From Lachnospiraceae bacterium UBA7093 (GTDB lineage Bacteria; Bacillota; Clostridia; Lachnospirales; Lachnospiraceae): a stretch of 64,000 bases of DNA. Positions 16,554 to 25,946 of the stretch are shown here, one piece after another. The stretch covers positions 49,337 through 113,336 of the forward strand of contig DKYT01000013.1 in assembly GCA_002492465.1 (NCBI GenBank), read 5' to 3'. The notes beneath the pieces were generated by a model that did not search any database, was not told the origin of the DNA, and saw nothing but the letters and a program-made list of their open reading frames with translations. Both the position numbers and the translations under genes were made by a program. The stretch's first letter is position 1, and every line of letters starts with the position of its first letter.

Positions 16554-17960
16554 ATGGACGATGGCAGTCCTATGGCTGGTTGTATGATTTTTTTAATGCT
16601 GCTTTTGATCGACGCGCTTTTTTATGGATTTGGCGCAGCGGTTAAGGAGCTGAGTGCAAAGGAACTGTCTGAGCAGGTGGAAAAAACCGGAAGCAAAAAA
16701 GCGAAGCGGCTTTACCAGATTGCAGTCAGACCGGAGCAATATATCAATACAGTCCAGCTGGTAGTGACCCTGATTAATTTGGTGATGGGAGCGTTTTTCC
16801 TAAGGGTTTTGAGCACAGTGGTGGGGAGACTGATCGAAAAGGGAATTTTTGAGAAGCTTGCGGGCACTGTGATCGCGCCGGCGGTGGTTTCGGTGACAGG
16901 GTTGATCCTTGCAGGCGGAGCGCTCCTGTACATATTGCTGACCTTTGGCGTATTGCTTCCCAAAAGGCTGGGGGCGCGTTATGCAGAGCCATGGGCGTAT
17001 ACCTGTATCAACCTGATTTATGATATTACCAAGATTTTCAGTCCCGTAACGGGTCTGGTATCTGTGACTGCGAAGGGCGTTTTGCGTCTTGTAGGAATCC
17101 GCACAGATGAAAATACGGAAGACGTTACGGAAGAAGAGATTATTTCCATGGTCAACGAGGGACACGAGCAGGGGGTTCTTCTTGCCACGGAAGCGGAAAT
17201 GATCACCAATATTTTTGAATTTGGGGATAAGGAAGCAAAGGATATTATGACCCACAGATCCAGTATTCTTGCCATGGACAGGAATATGACCCTGGGAGAA
17301 GCCCTTGACTATATGTTAAGCGAGAGCAAAAGCAGGTTCCCTGTATTTGACGGGAATATTGACAATGTGATAGGGATTCTTCATTTCAGAGACGCAATGC
17401 GCAGCCATCGGGAAGAGGGGAACATGGACCGCCCCATCGGAGAGATTGAGGGCTTGATAAGGGAAACCATGTTTGTGCCTGAAACCAAAAATATCGATGT
17501 ACTTTTTCAGACCATGCAGCACACGAAAACCCAGATGGTGATCGTGGTGGATGAGTATGGGCAAACCACAGGGCTGATCGCCATGGAAGATATTCTGGAA
17601 GAAATCGTAGGAAATATTATGGACGAATACGATGAGGAGGAGGAACATATTGAAGAGACCGGGAATGCAGATGAATACATCATAGAAGGCATTACGCCTC
17701 TTGAGGAATTGGAAGAACGGTTTAAAATTCATTTCAGGGAAGAAGAATTTGAGACACTGAACGGCTTCTTGATTTCCAAGATGGACAAGATCCCGGAAGA
17801 GGAGGAAGACTTTGCCATTGATATAGAGGGTTATCATTTTCAGATTTGGCAGGTAAAAAACCGTATGATCAAAAGTGTGCTTGTGAAAAAGCTTCCCGAT
17901 AAAAAAAGCGGGGAGGAAGCGCTTTCCGGGAAAAAGGAAGTTGAAAACGAACAAATATAA
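16554..17960 (+). CDS. CNNM/CBS-domain membrane protein (HlyC/CorC family)
   Basis: The 468-residue protein has about four membrane segments in the first 190 residues (CNNM/DUF21 domain; MAGCMIFLMLLLIDALFYGF, then further hydrophobic stretches near 60-140), two CBS domains (about 215-340; DIMTHRSSILAMD and VPETKNIDVLFQTM), and a C-terminal CorC_HlyC domain ending near residue 440. Members of the family are implicated in magnesium export and divalent cation balance; older names call them hemolysins. The start has a strong AAGGAGATGA. yebC follows after 14 bases. Confidence 0.9.
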   Translation: MDDGSPMAGCMIFLMLLLIDALFYGFGAAVKELSAKELSEQVEKTGSKKAKRLYQIAVRPEQYINTVQLVVTLINLVMGAFFLRVLSTVVGRLIEKGIFEKLAGTVIAPAVVSVTGLILAGGALLYILLTFGVLLPKRLGARYAEPWAYTCINLIYDITKIFSPVTGLVSVTAKGVLRLVGIRTDENTEDVTEEEIISMVNEGHEQGVLLATEAEMITNIFEFGDKEAKDIMTHRSSILAMDRNMTLGEALDYMLSESKSRFPVFDGNIDNVIGILHFRDAMRSHREEGNMDRPIGEIEGLIRETMFVPETKNIDVLFQTMQHTKTQMVIVVDEYGQTTGLIAMEDILEEIVGNIMDEYDEEEEHIEETGNADEYIIEGITPLEELEERFKIHFREEEFETLNGFLISKMDKIPEEEEDFAIDIEGYHFQIWQVKNRMIKSVLVKKLPDKKSGEEALSGKKEVENEQI

Positions 17961-17974
17961 AAGGAGAAAAGAAG

Positions 17975-18703
17975 ATGTCAGGACATTCAAAATTTGCAAA
18001 CATAAAACATAAAAAAGAGAAAAACGATGCCGCTAAGGGAAAGATTTTTACCATTCTGGGAAGAGAGATTGCAGTGGCGGTAAAGGAAGGCGGTCCGGAC
18101 CCGGCGAACAATTCTAAGCTGGCACAGGTGATTGCAAAGGCAAAATCCAACAATATGCCTAATGATACCATTGAAAGAGGCATTAAAAAGGCGGCGGGAG
18201 ATGCAGGAAGCGTCAATTATAAGTATATTACCTATGAAGGCTACGGACCTAACGGCATCGCTATTATTGTGGACGCCTTAACGGACAATCAGAACAGAAC
18301 GGCGGCAAATGTGCGAAACGCCTTTTCAAAAGGAAACGGAAATGTAGGGACGCCGGGATGTGTTTCCTTCATGTTTGACAAAAAAGGGCAGATGATTATT
18401 GATAAGGAAGAATTTGAGGGGGATTCCGATGAGCTTATGATGCTTGCTTTGGACGCGGGCGCTGAGGATTTCACGGAGGAAGAGGACAGCTATGAGGTGA
18501 TTACGGCTCCGGATGATTTCGATCAGGTGTTGAAGGCGCTTCAGGAAGAAAATATTCCCATGGTGTCTGCAGAAGTGACCATGATTCCTCAGAATTATGT
18601 GGAGCTTACAGAGGAAGCGGCAGTGAAAAATTTGCAGAAGATACTGGATCTCTTGGATGAAGACGATGACGTACAGGCGGTATACCACAATTGGGATGAA
18701 TAA
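17975..18703 (+). CDS. YebC/PmpR family regulator or translation factor
   Basis: The 242-residue product matches the YebC family throughout, starting MSGHSKFANIKHKKEKNDAAKGKIF (the usual form has Trp instead of Phe at position 7 and Arg in IKHRK). The internal motifs YEGYGPNGIAIIVDALTDN and GCVSFMF are typical. The family has been described as DNA-binding regulators and more recently as ribosome-associated factors that help translate difficult sequences such as proline runs. The stop codon overlaps the start codon of the next gene in ATGAATAA. Confidence 0.94.
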   Translation: MSGHSKFANIKHKKEKNDAAKGKIFTILGREIAVAVKEGGPDPANNSKLAQVIAKAKSNNMPNDTIERGIKKAAGDAGSVNYKYITYEGYGPNGIAIIVDALTDNQNRTAANVRNAFSKGNGNVGTPGCVSFMFDKKGQMIIDKEEFEGDSDELMMLALDAGAEDFTEEEDSYEVITAPDDFDQVLKALQEENIPMVSAEVTMIPQNYVELTEEAAVKNLQKILDLLDEDDDVQAVYHNWDE

Positions 18704-19802
18704 ACGAAAAAGCAGGCTGCTGTTTTGGATAGGAGTCCTGTTCATTATTTGCAGTCGAATACTATTTTTTTTCCTTGCAGGAGCGGACGTTGAAGATACA
18801 TATGGTTATTTTGAACAGGCAATGATCCGTATGGAGAAAACGGAGCCGGTTTTTTCTTCGGGGCTTTCCTATGGGTTTATCCATGCCTTATCGGTAGCGC
18901 TGCGTTTTGTAGGAAACCGGCATTTTATGGCGGGGCTGTGGCAGATGATTCTGCAGATTTTGTGGATGATCCTGTTTTTGACAGGCGCAGGCATGCTTCT
19001 CGGATGGGCGGCAGGGTTTGCCGCTACCGTAGTACTGATGGTTTCACCCTGGGTTTTTCATTCCGTATTTGTGATTGCCCCGGAAAATTATTTTATGCTT
19101 TATGCTGCCCTGTTTTTGGTGCTGCTGGGGTATTATGCCAAAACGGCGGGAGAGAAAGGATGGCGTGAGAACTTTCCCGGAAGATTCTATTTAGCAGCGG
19201 CAGGGATTTTGCTTGGGGTTTTGTGTACTTGGAACTATTTGGGACTGGTTTTGCTTGTGCTGTCGGTATATGTGCAGATAGAAAATCACAGACTGTGGAA
19301 AGGGAAAACCATAGATCGGGAGCGCATGATGGGAACGGGAATCCAGAGTGTAAGTCTATTGTTTTGGATTCTTGTGGGTATCCTTGCCGGTTTGATGCGG
19401 TATACGGCGCTTACAGGTCTTTCCATTTTGCAGCAGCTTGGCTGGTGGGGCGCTTATTTAACGGATTTTCGTAAGCAGGGACAAGAAGTTGGCGGTCTAT
19501 TGACCTTGTGGCTGATTACCGCTTGGGCGGTAGGTATGGTATACAGCCGGCTACGCGGGAAGCCGGTGAAACCGGGAGAAGAGGAAATGACGGAAGAAAG
19601 AGAAGAAACCAATGGAGGAACGGAAGTTTACCAGGAGACAGATGCCGGCGAAGAACAGGAAAAAGTCAAATTCCTTGAGAATCCGCTTCCAGTACCCAAA
19701 AAACATGTAAAAAAAGAAATTGCCTTCGATTTTGATATAGAAGACGCAAAAATGGAGTTTGATATTTCAGTCAGCGAGAAGGATGATTTTGATATATCCT
19801 GA
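18696..19802 (+). CDS. multi-pass membrane protein, glycosyltransferase-like
   Basis: This 368-residue protein has about eight to nine hydrophobic helices in residues 8-290 and an acidic cytoplasmic tail ending in repeated DFDI motifs (FDFDIEDAKMEFDISVS). The first loop after helix 1 contains DVEDTYGYFEQA, at a place where GT39/PMT-type enzymes carry an acidic pair; overall it resembles a small polytopic glycosyltransferase but I cannot assign a family firmly. The ATG at 18696 overlaps the stop of yebC, which suggests translational coupling. A hairpin terminator follows at 19843. Confidence 0.7.
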   Translation: MNKRKSRLLFWIGVLFIICSRILFFFLAGADVEDTYGYFEQAMIRMEKTEPVFSSGLSYGFIHALSVALRFVGNRHFMAGLWQMILQILWMILFLTGAGMLLGWAAGFAATVVLMVSPWVFHSVFVIAPENYFMLYAALFLVLLGYYAKTAGEKGWRENFPGRFYLAAAGILLGVLCTWNYLGLVLLVLSVYVQIENHRLWKGKTIDRERMMGTGIQSVSLLFWILVGILAGLMRYTALTGLSILQQLGWWGAYLTDFRKQGQEVGGLLTLWLITAWAVGMVYSRLRGKPVKPGEEEMTEEREETNGGTEVYQETDAGEEQEKVKFLENPLPVPKKHVKKEIAFDFDIEDAKMEFDISVSEKDDFDIS

Positions 19803-19842
19803 CTTGGATGTATAAAAAAAACAGGCTGGAAACATACTAAAA

Positions 19843-19868
19843 GGGACTGCTGTAAGCAGTTCTTTTTT
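19843..19868 (+). terminator. rho-independent terminator
   Basis: ACTGCT (19846-19851) pairs with AGCAGT (19855-19860) around GTA, extended by two pairs (one G-T), followed by a run of T at 19863-19868. It ends the CNNM-yebC-membrane protein operon. Confidence 0.75.
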
Positions 19869-19903
19869 GTTCGTTTGTATCTAATAAAGAAAGGACAAAG
19901 GGT

Positions 19904-20608
19904 ATGTCGGGAAAAAAGATTGAAGAGGAAAAGCATAGAAATGAACGTATAGAAGAAACGGGACAGGTTACATTGGACAAAAACGGTAAATCCCATACCA
20001 TTCATCTGATCTCTGTGATCGGGGAAGTGGAGGGACATGAGAATCTTGGCAACAATTCAAAGACCACCAAGTATGAGCATGTGCTTCCGGAGCTGGCGGC
20101 AATTGAGGACAGCAGCGATATTGACGGGGTATTGATTCTGCTCAATACCATGGGAGGAGATGTGGAGGCAGGGCTTGCCATTGCGGAAATGATCGCTTCC
20201 TTAAGCAAGCCTACGGTATCTCTTGTGCTGGGAGGAAGTCATTCCATTGGAGTGCCTATTGCAGTCAGCACCGATTATTCCTATATTGTTCCCACGGGAA
20301 CAATGGTCATTCATCCGGTGAGAATGAACGGCATGGTGATTGGCGTGCCCCAGACCTTTGACTATTTTCGGCAGATTCAGAACAGAATTACCGGATTTGT
20401 GTGCAGCCATTGCAAAATAACCAAAAACCGGTTTGAGGAGCTGATGATGGAAACAGGCGTGCTGACCAAGGATGTGGGAACAATTCTGGTGGGAGAAGAA
20501 GCCGTTTCCGAAGGAATCATCAATGAAACCGGAGGCATCAGGGAGGCAATGGAGAAGCTTCACGGACTGATCGCCAAACGGAAGAAAAGCAACGAGAAAA
20601 GCAAATAA
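19904..20608 (+). CDS. ClpP-family serine protease, TepA-like
   Basis: This 234-residue protein belongs to the ClpP/crotonase superfamily group of TepA (YmfB in Bacillus). The catalytic serine region is GGSHSIGVPIAV and the catalytic histidine follows in TMVIHPVRMNG; the oxyanion segment is LLNTMGGDVEAGLAI. There is no signal peptide, so it acts in the cytoplasm. The same neighbour, an ftsK/spoIIIE gene, follows it in Bacillus subtilis, which supports the assignment. Proteins of this type were reported to help protein secretion and to degrade small spore proteins, but the substrate here is unknown. Confidence 0.88.
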   Translation: MSGKKIEEEKHRNERIEETGQVTLDKNGKSHTIHLISVIGEVEGHENLGNNSKTTKYEHVLPELAAIEDSSDIDGVLILLNTMGGDVEAGLAIAEMIASLSKPTVSLVLGGSHSIGVPIAVSTDYSYIVPTGTMVIHPVRMNGMVIGVPQTFDYFRQIQNRITGFVCSHCKITKNRFEELMMETGVLTKDVGTILVGEEAVSEGIINETGGIREAMEKLHGLIAKRKKSNEKSK

Positions 20609-20621
20609 GAAAGTTTCTTGA

Positions 20622-20649
20622 TGACAAGGAATGATGAAAATGCTATACT
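20622..20649 (+). promoter_or_regulatory. predicted promoter of ftsK
   Basis: A TATACT -10 box (20644-20649) is preceded by TG one base upstream (extended -10) and by TGACAA at 20622-20627 with a 16-base spacer. It lies 48 bases before the ftsK start. Confidence 0.55.
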
Positions 20650-20696
20650 ATATAAGATTATGTAAGTATCCGAAAGGTGCTGAAGGGGTTTTTAGT

Positions 20697-23351
20697 ATGG
20701 CGCAGACAAGGAAAAACAGTTCCGGCAGAGGCGGCTCGACCACCGGAAAAAGAAATTCAGGAAAAGGAAATAATCAGCGCAGAACCGTAAATTCGCGTAA
20801 CAATAAAAGTGAACCTATGGACGTGGCAATCAGAAATGAAATTATTTTGATTGCCCTGTTTGCGGTGGCAGTCTTTTTGTTTTTATGCAATTTTGGGATT
20901 GCCGGGGTTATGGGAAATACCATAAGAGATGTGATGTTTGGTATTTTCGGGCTGACGGCTTACATTATGCCCTTGGCGTTGTTTTTGATGATTGCATTCG
21001 GCATGGTAAACAGCGGCAGTTCTATCGCGGCGCGTAAGCTCGTATCGGGGGTTTTACTGTTTCTGATAGCAGGAATTTTGTGCGAGCTGTTTTCGGGCTC
21101 CCTGGAAGGGACGGAAAGCTATCAGGTAGGAGAAATCTATTTAAGGTGCAGCCAGAACCACAACGGGGGCGGCGTGCTGGCGGGTTCCCTTGCCTATCTT
21201 TGCCATCATTTTCTGGGAATGATCGGCACCATATTAATTCTTTTAGTGATCGTCATTATATCCATTGTGGTCTTAACAGAAAAATCCTTTGTATCGGGAG
21301 TCAAATCCGGCGGAAGAAAAGTTTATGAGCGTTCCAGAGAAGATGCCGCTTACCGAAGAGAGAGGGCGGAAATACGCCGCAGAGAGCAGGAAGAGGAAAG
21401 AAAACGCAGGGAAGAGGAGAGACGGCTTCAGGAGGAGGAGCGGGAAAACGAAAAGATCCTGCGGATGGATAAAAAGATCTCAGGCGTCATGCTGGATACG
21501 ACCCTGACAGAGCGGGAAGAGACCCGGTATAAAGAAAGAGACGATATCCATGAAATTAACCTGGCGGATTTTGAGGAGCAGATCGAGCAGGTTAAACCGG
21601 AGGAGGAAGAGAGAAAAGAAGAGGAATTTGATTTCCATCAGATCAGAATCAACAGCGCTTATCTGGAGGATGAGGAAGGAAACGACGAGCTTTCCGAGAT
21701 CACAGGGCTTTATGAGGATGAGGAGGAAGCGCCGGAACCGGTTTATGAAGAGCCGCCCAGGGAAAAGGAAAGACCCAGAGCCTATGTAAAGGAGCGGAAG
21801 GAAAGTCCCGGCAGGGAGGAAAAGCCAACCGGAGAAGAGCGTCATGCCGCCGTTGAACAGCCTCCAAGGGAACGTCCTAAGAAATACATATTTCCGCCGA
21901 TCAGCAAGCTGGCAAAGGGAGCGGGAAAGGCAGGAGGAGATTCCGCACGGGAATTAAAGGAAACGGCAATGCGCCTTCAACAGACGCTCCAGACCTTCGG
22001 CGTTCGGGTTACCATTACCGATATCAGCCAGGGACCGGCAGTGACCAGATTTGAGCTGCAGCCGGAGCAGGGCGTTAAGGTGAGTAAAATCGTAGGCTTG
22101 ACCGATGATATTAAACTGAATCTTGCCGCCACGGATATCAGAATTGAGGCGCCTATTCCGGGAAAGGCTGCCGTGGGGATTGAAGTGCCCAACAAAGAGA
22201 ATACGGCTGTGGCATTGAGAGATCTGCTGGAAAGCAGAGAATTTAAAGAATTTCCCTCCAAGCTTGCGTTCGCCGTGGGGAAAGATATCGGAGGCAAGGT
22301 GGTGGTAGCGGATATTGCTAAAATGCCTCATATGTTGATTGCCGGAGCTACCGGTTCCGGTAAATCGGTGTGCATCAACACCCTGATTATGAGTATTTTG
22401 TATAAGGCTCATCCGGACGAAGTAAAGTTGATTATGGTGGATCCTAAGGTGGTAGAGCTGAGTGTTTACAACGGCATCCCCCATCTTTTGATTCCGGTGG
22501 TAACAGATCCCAAGAAGGCGTCCGCCGCACTCCAGTGGGGTGTTGCTGAGATGACCGACAGATATCAGAAATTTGCAGATTTTAACGTAAGAGACCTGAA
22601 GGGATATAACAAGAAGGCGGAAGCCATGCAGGAGAAGGGAGATCCGGAAGCCCCTGCAAAACTGCCTCAGATCGTAATTATTGTGGATGAGCTTGCAGAT
22701 TTGATGATGGTTTCGCCGGGGGAGGTGGAGGAATCCATCTGCCGCCTGGCACAGCTGGCGAGAGCCGCGGGAATTCACCTGATTATTGCTACCCAGCGTC
22801 CTTCCGTGGACGTGATCACAGGGCTGATCAAGGCAAATATGCCCAGCCGGGTGGCGTTCAGCGTATCCAGCGGAGTGGATTCCAGAACCATTCTGGATAT
22901 GAACGGGGCGGAAAAGCTGCTGGGAAAGGGAGATATGTTGTTTTATCCCCAGGGCTATACCAAGCCGGCAAGAGTACAGGGCGCCTTTGTGTCAGACAAG
23001 GAAGTGTCGGACGTGGTAGATTTTTTGAAGAACCAGGCGCTGGGAAATATTTATGATACCGATATTCAGGAGAAAATCTCCACCTACGGAAACGGCAGCG
23101 GCGGTGCGGGAGGCGGGGAAGGTTCCGAACGGGATCCCCATTTTGTGGACGCCGCCAGGTTTATCATTGAAAAGGACAAGGCGTCTATAGGAATGCTTCA
23201 GAGAGTTTTTAAGATCGGTTTTAACCGTGCGGCAAGGATTATGGATCAGCTTTGCGAAGCGGGGGTAGTGGGGGAAGAGGAAGGCACCAAGCCCCGCAAG
23301 GTGCTGATGAGTGAAGAACAGTTTGAACAGTTTATAGAGGAATCTCTGTAA
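20697..23351 (+). CDS. ftsK: DNA translocase FtsK/SpoIIIE
   Basis: The 884-residue protein pumps DNA during division or sporulation. It has an N-terminal membrane domain with four helices (about residues 45-185), a charged linker of about 220 residues rich in Glu, Arg and Lys, the alpha/beta motor with Walker A GATGSGKSVCIN near residue 550, Walker B IIVDELADLMM, and the RecA-like motif IIATQRPSVDVITG. The C-terminal gamma winged helix that reads KOPS/SRS sequences is present (RVFKIGFNRAARIMDQL). The ATG at 20697 is preferred because GAAGGGG lies upstream and the sequence then begins MAQTRKN; a longer frame from 20631 overlaps the promoter. fhs follows after 16 bases. Confidence 0.96.
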   Translation: MAQTRKNSSGRGGSTTGKRNSGKGNNQRRTVNSRNNKSEPMDVAIRNEIILIALFAVAVFLFLCNFGIAGVMGNTIRDVMFGIFGLTAYIMPLALFLMIAFGMVNSGSSIAARKLVSGVLLFLIAGILCELFSGSLEGTESYQVGEIYLRCSQNHNGGGVLAGSLAYLCHHFLGMIGTILILLVIVIISIVVLTEKSFVSGVKSGGRKVYERSREDAAYRRERAEIRRREQEEERKRREEERRLQEEERENEKILRMDKKISGVMLDTTLTEREETRYKERDDIHEINLADFEEQIEQVKPEEEERKEEEFDFHQIRINSAYLEDEEGNDELSEITGLYEDEEEAPEPVYEEPPREKERPRAYVKERKESPGREEKPTGEERHAAVEQPPRERPKKYIFPPISKLAKGAGKAGGDSARELKETAMRLQQTLQTFGVRVTITDISQGPAVTRFELQPEQGVKVSKIVGLTDDIKLNLAATDIRIEAPIPGKAAVGIEVPNKENTAVALRDLLESREFKEFPSKLAFAVGKDIGGKVVVADIAKMPHMLIAGATGSGKSVCINTLIMSILYKAHPDEVKLIMVDPKVVELSVYNGIPHLLIPVVTDPKKASAALQWGVAEMTDRYQKFADFNVRDLKGYNKKAEAMQEKGDPEAPAKLPQIVIIVDELADLMMVSPGEVEESICRLAQLARAAGIHLIIATQRPSVDVITGLIKANMPSRVAFSVSSGVDSRTILDMNGAEKLLGKGDMLFYPQGYTKPARVQGAFVSDKEVSDVVDFLKNQALGNIYDTDIQEKISTYGNGSGGAGGGEGSERDPHFVDAARFIIEKDKASIGMLQRVFKIGFNRAARIMDQLCEAGVVGEEEGTKPRKVLMSEEQFEQFIEESL

Positions 23352-23367
23352 AACAGGAGGATATATT

Positions 23368-25038
23368 ATGAAGACAGATATTCAGATCGCCCAGGAAGCG
23401 GCGCTGCTTCCCATTACAGAGGTGGCAAAGGCGCTTCAGATTCCGGATAAGGAGCTGGAGCTGTACGGAAAATATAAAGCAAAAATTTCCGACGACTATT
23501 TGGAACAAATTGCCGGAAATCCCAACGGAAAATTGATTTTGGTAACGGCGATCAACCCTACCCCAGCAGGGGAAGGAAAAACCACCACCAGCGTGGGGCT
23601 GGGACAGGCGTTTGGCAAACTGGGGAAAAAGGCGGTAATTGCCCTGAGGGAGCCTTCATTAGGTCCTTGCTTTGGGGTGAAGGGAGGAGCCGCAGGCGGC
23701 GGTTATGCCCAGGTGGTTCCCATGGAAGATTTGAACCTTCATTTTACCGGAGACTTTCATGCCATTACTTCCGCCAATAATTTGCTGGCAGCGCTTTTGG
23801 ACAATCATATACAGCAGGGAAATGAATTAAGGATCGATACCAGGAGAGTGGTATGGAAACGCTGTCTTGACATGAACGACCGGGTTTTGCGCAATGTTGT
23901 GGTAGGACTGGGGGCAAAAACCGACGGCGTGGTACGGGAGGATCATTTTGTAATCACGGTGGCGTCGGAGATCATGGCAATCCTCTGTCTTGCAGTTGAT
24001 ATGAAAGATTTGAAGGAGCGGCTGGCAAGAATCGTGGTGGCATACAACGATCAGGGAGAACCGGTACGCGCAGGGGATTTGAATGCAGTAGGCGCTATGG
24101 CGGCGCTTTTGAAGGATGCTATGAAGCCGAATTTGATTCAGACGCTGGAGCATACGCCTGCGCTGGTACACGGCGGTCCCTTTGCCAATATCGCCCACGG
24201 CTGTAATTCTGTGCGCGCTACCAACGCCGCCCTTAAGATGGCGGACTATGTGATCACAGAGGCAGGATTTGGGGCGGATCTGGGAGCAGAAAAATTCTTT
24301 GATATTAAGTGCAGGATTGCAGGGCTTAAACCGGACGCAGTGGTTCTGGTTGCCACCATACGCGCTTTGAAATACAATGGCGGCATACCCAAGTCCGGTT
24401 TGGGAGAAGAAAACCTGGAGGCGTTGGAAAAAGGAATCGTAAATCTGGAAAAGCACATTGAAAATTTGCAGAAATACGGCGTCCCGGTGGTAGTGACCTT
24501 AAACAGCTTTGTGACAGACACAGCAGCTGAAATCTCTTTTGTAGAAAATTTCTGTAAGCGGCGGGAATGCGAATTCGCCCTTTCCAGGGTGTGGGAGCAG
24601 GGCGGAGAGGGCGGCATAGAGCTTGCCGAAAAGGTACTTGAGACGCTGGATACCAGGGAAAGTCATTTTAGAGTTCTCTATGAGGACCACCTGTCACTGG
24701 AGGAAAAAATCGAAGTAATTGGAAAGGAAATCTATGGGGCGGACGGAGTGGATTATGCCCCGGCGGCAAAAAAACAGCTTTTGGAGCTGGAGAAGTTAGG
24801 CTTTGGCAATCTCCCTGTATGTATGGCGAAAACCCAGTACTCCCTTTCGGATGATCCGGCGCTCTTGGGGAGACCCCGGGATTTCAGAATGAATGTAAGG
24901 GAAGCCTATGTTAGCGCAGGGGCAGGCTTCGTGGTGGTTTTAACAGGCGCGGTTATGACAATGCCGGGGCTTCCGGCACATCCGGCGGCATTTGATATTG
25001 ATGTAAACGATGAAGGGATAATTACAGGACTTTTTTAA
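23368..25038 (+). CDS. fhs: formate--tetrahydrofolate ligase
   Basis: The enzyme uses ATP to join formate to tetrahydrofolate, giving 10-formyl-THF, the entry step of the methyl branch of the Wood-Ljungdahl pathway and a purine precursor route. At 556 residues it has family length. The nucleotide-binding loop is NPTPAGEGKTTTSVGLGQ, followed by REPSLGPCFGVKGGAAGGG and VPMEDLNLHFTGDFHAI, all hallmark segments; VHGGPFANIAHGCNS is also present. The start has CAGGAGG. folD follows 21 bases later, so the next two reactions of the pathway are encoded together. Confidence 0.97.
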   Translation: MKTDIQIAQEAALLPITEVAKALQIPDKELELYGKYKAKISDDYLEQIAGNPNGKLILVTAINPTPAGEGKTTTSVGLGQAFGKLGKKAVIALREPSLGPCFGVKGGAAGGGYAQVVPMEDLNLHFTGDFHAITSANNLLAALLDNHIQQGNELRIDTRRVVWKRCLDMNDRVLRNVVVGLGAKTDGVVREDHFVITVASEIMAILCLAVDMKDLKERLARIVVAYNDQGEPVRAGDLNAVGAMAALLKDAMKPNLIQTLEHTPALVHGGPFANIAHGCNSVRATNAALKMADYVITEAGFGADLGAEKFFDIKCRIAGLKPDAVVLVATIRALKYNGGIPKSGLGEENLEALEKGIVNLEKHIENLQKYGVPVVVTLNSFVTDTAAEISFVENFCKRRECEFALSRVWEQGGEGGIELAEKVLETLDTRESHFRVLYEDHLSLEEKIEVIGKEIYGADGVDYAPAAKKQLLELEKLGFGNLPVCMAKTQYSLSDDPALLGRPRDFRMNVREAYVSAGAGFVVVLTGAVMTMPGLPAHPAAFDIDVNDEGIITGLF

Positions 25039-25059
25039 GGAGAAAGGCGGTATAGGTTT

Positions 25060-25905
25060 ATGGCGGCGATCATCGACGGAAAAGAAATTGCAATGCAGAT
25101 AAAAGACGAATTGAAGCAGACGGCGGCAAAGAAAAAGGCGGAGGGAGTGGAGGTGTCCCTTGCTGTAATCCAGGTGGGAAATGATCCGGCATCCAGTGTT
25201 TATGTGCGAAATAAGAAAAAAGGATGCGAATATGTGGGGATCCGTTCTCTGTCCTACGAGCTCCCTGAGGAAACCACCCAGGAGGAGCTTCTTTCCTTAA
25301 TCCGGGAGTTGAACGGGAGAAAGGATGTGAACGGGATTTTGGTGCAGCTTCCATTACCCTCCCATATTCATGAGGATACGGTTATTCAGACCATCGATCC
25401 TAAGAAGGATGTGGACGGCTTTCATCCTCAGAGCGTAGGCGCCCTTTGCATTGGCGAGAAGGGATTCGTATCCTGTACCCCTGCAGGCATTATACAACTG
25501 CTGAAAAGAAGCGGCATAGAAATAGAGGGAAAGGAATGCGTGGTGCTGGGCAGGAGCAATATTGTGGGCAAGCCGATGGCTCTTTTGCTTTTGCGTGAAA
25601 ACGCAACGGTTACCATAGCCCATTCCAGAACAAAAAATTTAAAGGAAGTGACAGGCAGGGCGGATATTTTAATCGTTGCAGTTGGAAAGCCTAAAATGAT
25701 TACCAAAGAGTATGTGAAAGAGGGTGCTGTTGTAATCGATGTGGGAATTAACCGGGATGAGAGCAACAAGCTTTGCGGCGATGTGGATTTTGAGGATGTT
25801 GCCCCTGTGTGCAGCGCCATCACCCCTGTGCCGGGAGGCGTAGGTCCCATGACCATTGCCATGCTTCTCAATAACTGCATGGAGTCAGTTTCCTTGCAAT
25901 CCTGA
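25060..25905 (+). CDS. folD: methylenetetrahydrofolate dehydrogenase/cyclohydrolase
   Basis: FolD converts 10-formyl-THF to 5,10-methenyl- and methylene-THF in two steps. The 281-residue protein shows the catalytic lysine region SSVYVRNKKKGCEYVG, LVQLPLPSHI, DVDGFHP, the NADP-binding motif VLGRSNIVGKPMALLL and the C-terminal TPVPGGVGPMTIAMLL. Length is normal. It follows fhs on the same transcript; AAGGAGAAAGG precedes the start. Confidence 0.97.
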   Translation: MAAIIDGKEIAMQIKDELKQTAAKKKAEGVEVSLAVIQVGNDPASSVYVRNKKKGCEYVGIRSLSYELPEETTQEELLSLIRELNGRKDVNGILVQLPLPSHIHEDTVIQTIDPKKDVDGFHPQSVGALCIGEKGFVSCTPAGIIQLLKRSGIEIEGKECVVLGRSNIVGKPMALLLLRENATVTIAHSRTKNLKEVTGRADILIVAVGKPKMITKEYVKEGAVVIDVGINRDESNKLCGDVDFEDVAPVCSAITPVPGGVGPMTIAMLLNNCMESVSLQS

Positions 25906-25946
25906 TACAGCGCCTGAGTACCCAGGGCGGCAAAATGGAGGCGGAT

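Noticed and set aside
21954..22778. Minus-strand open frame of 274 codons inside ftsK
   Set aside because: It lies opposite the conserved ATPase domain of FtsK and has no recognisable protein features.
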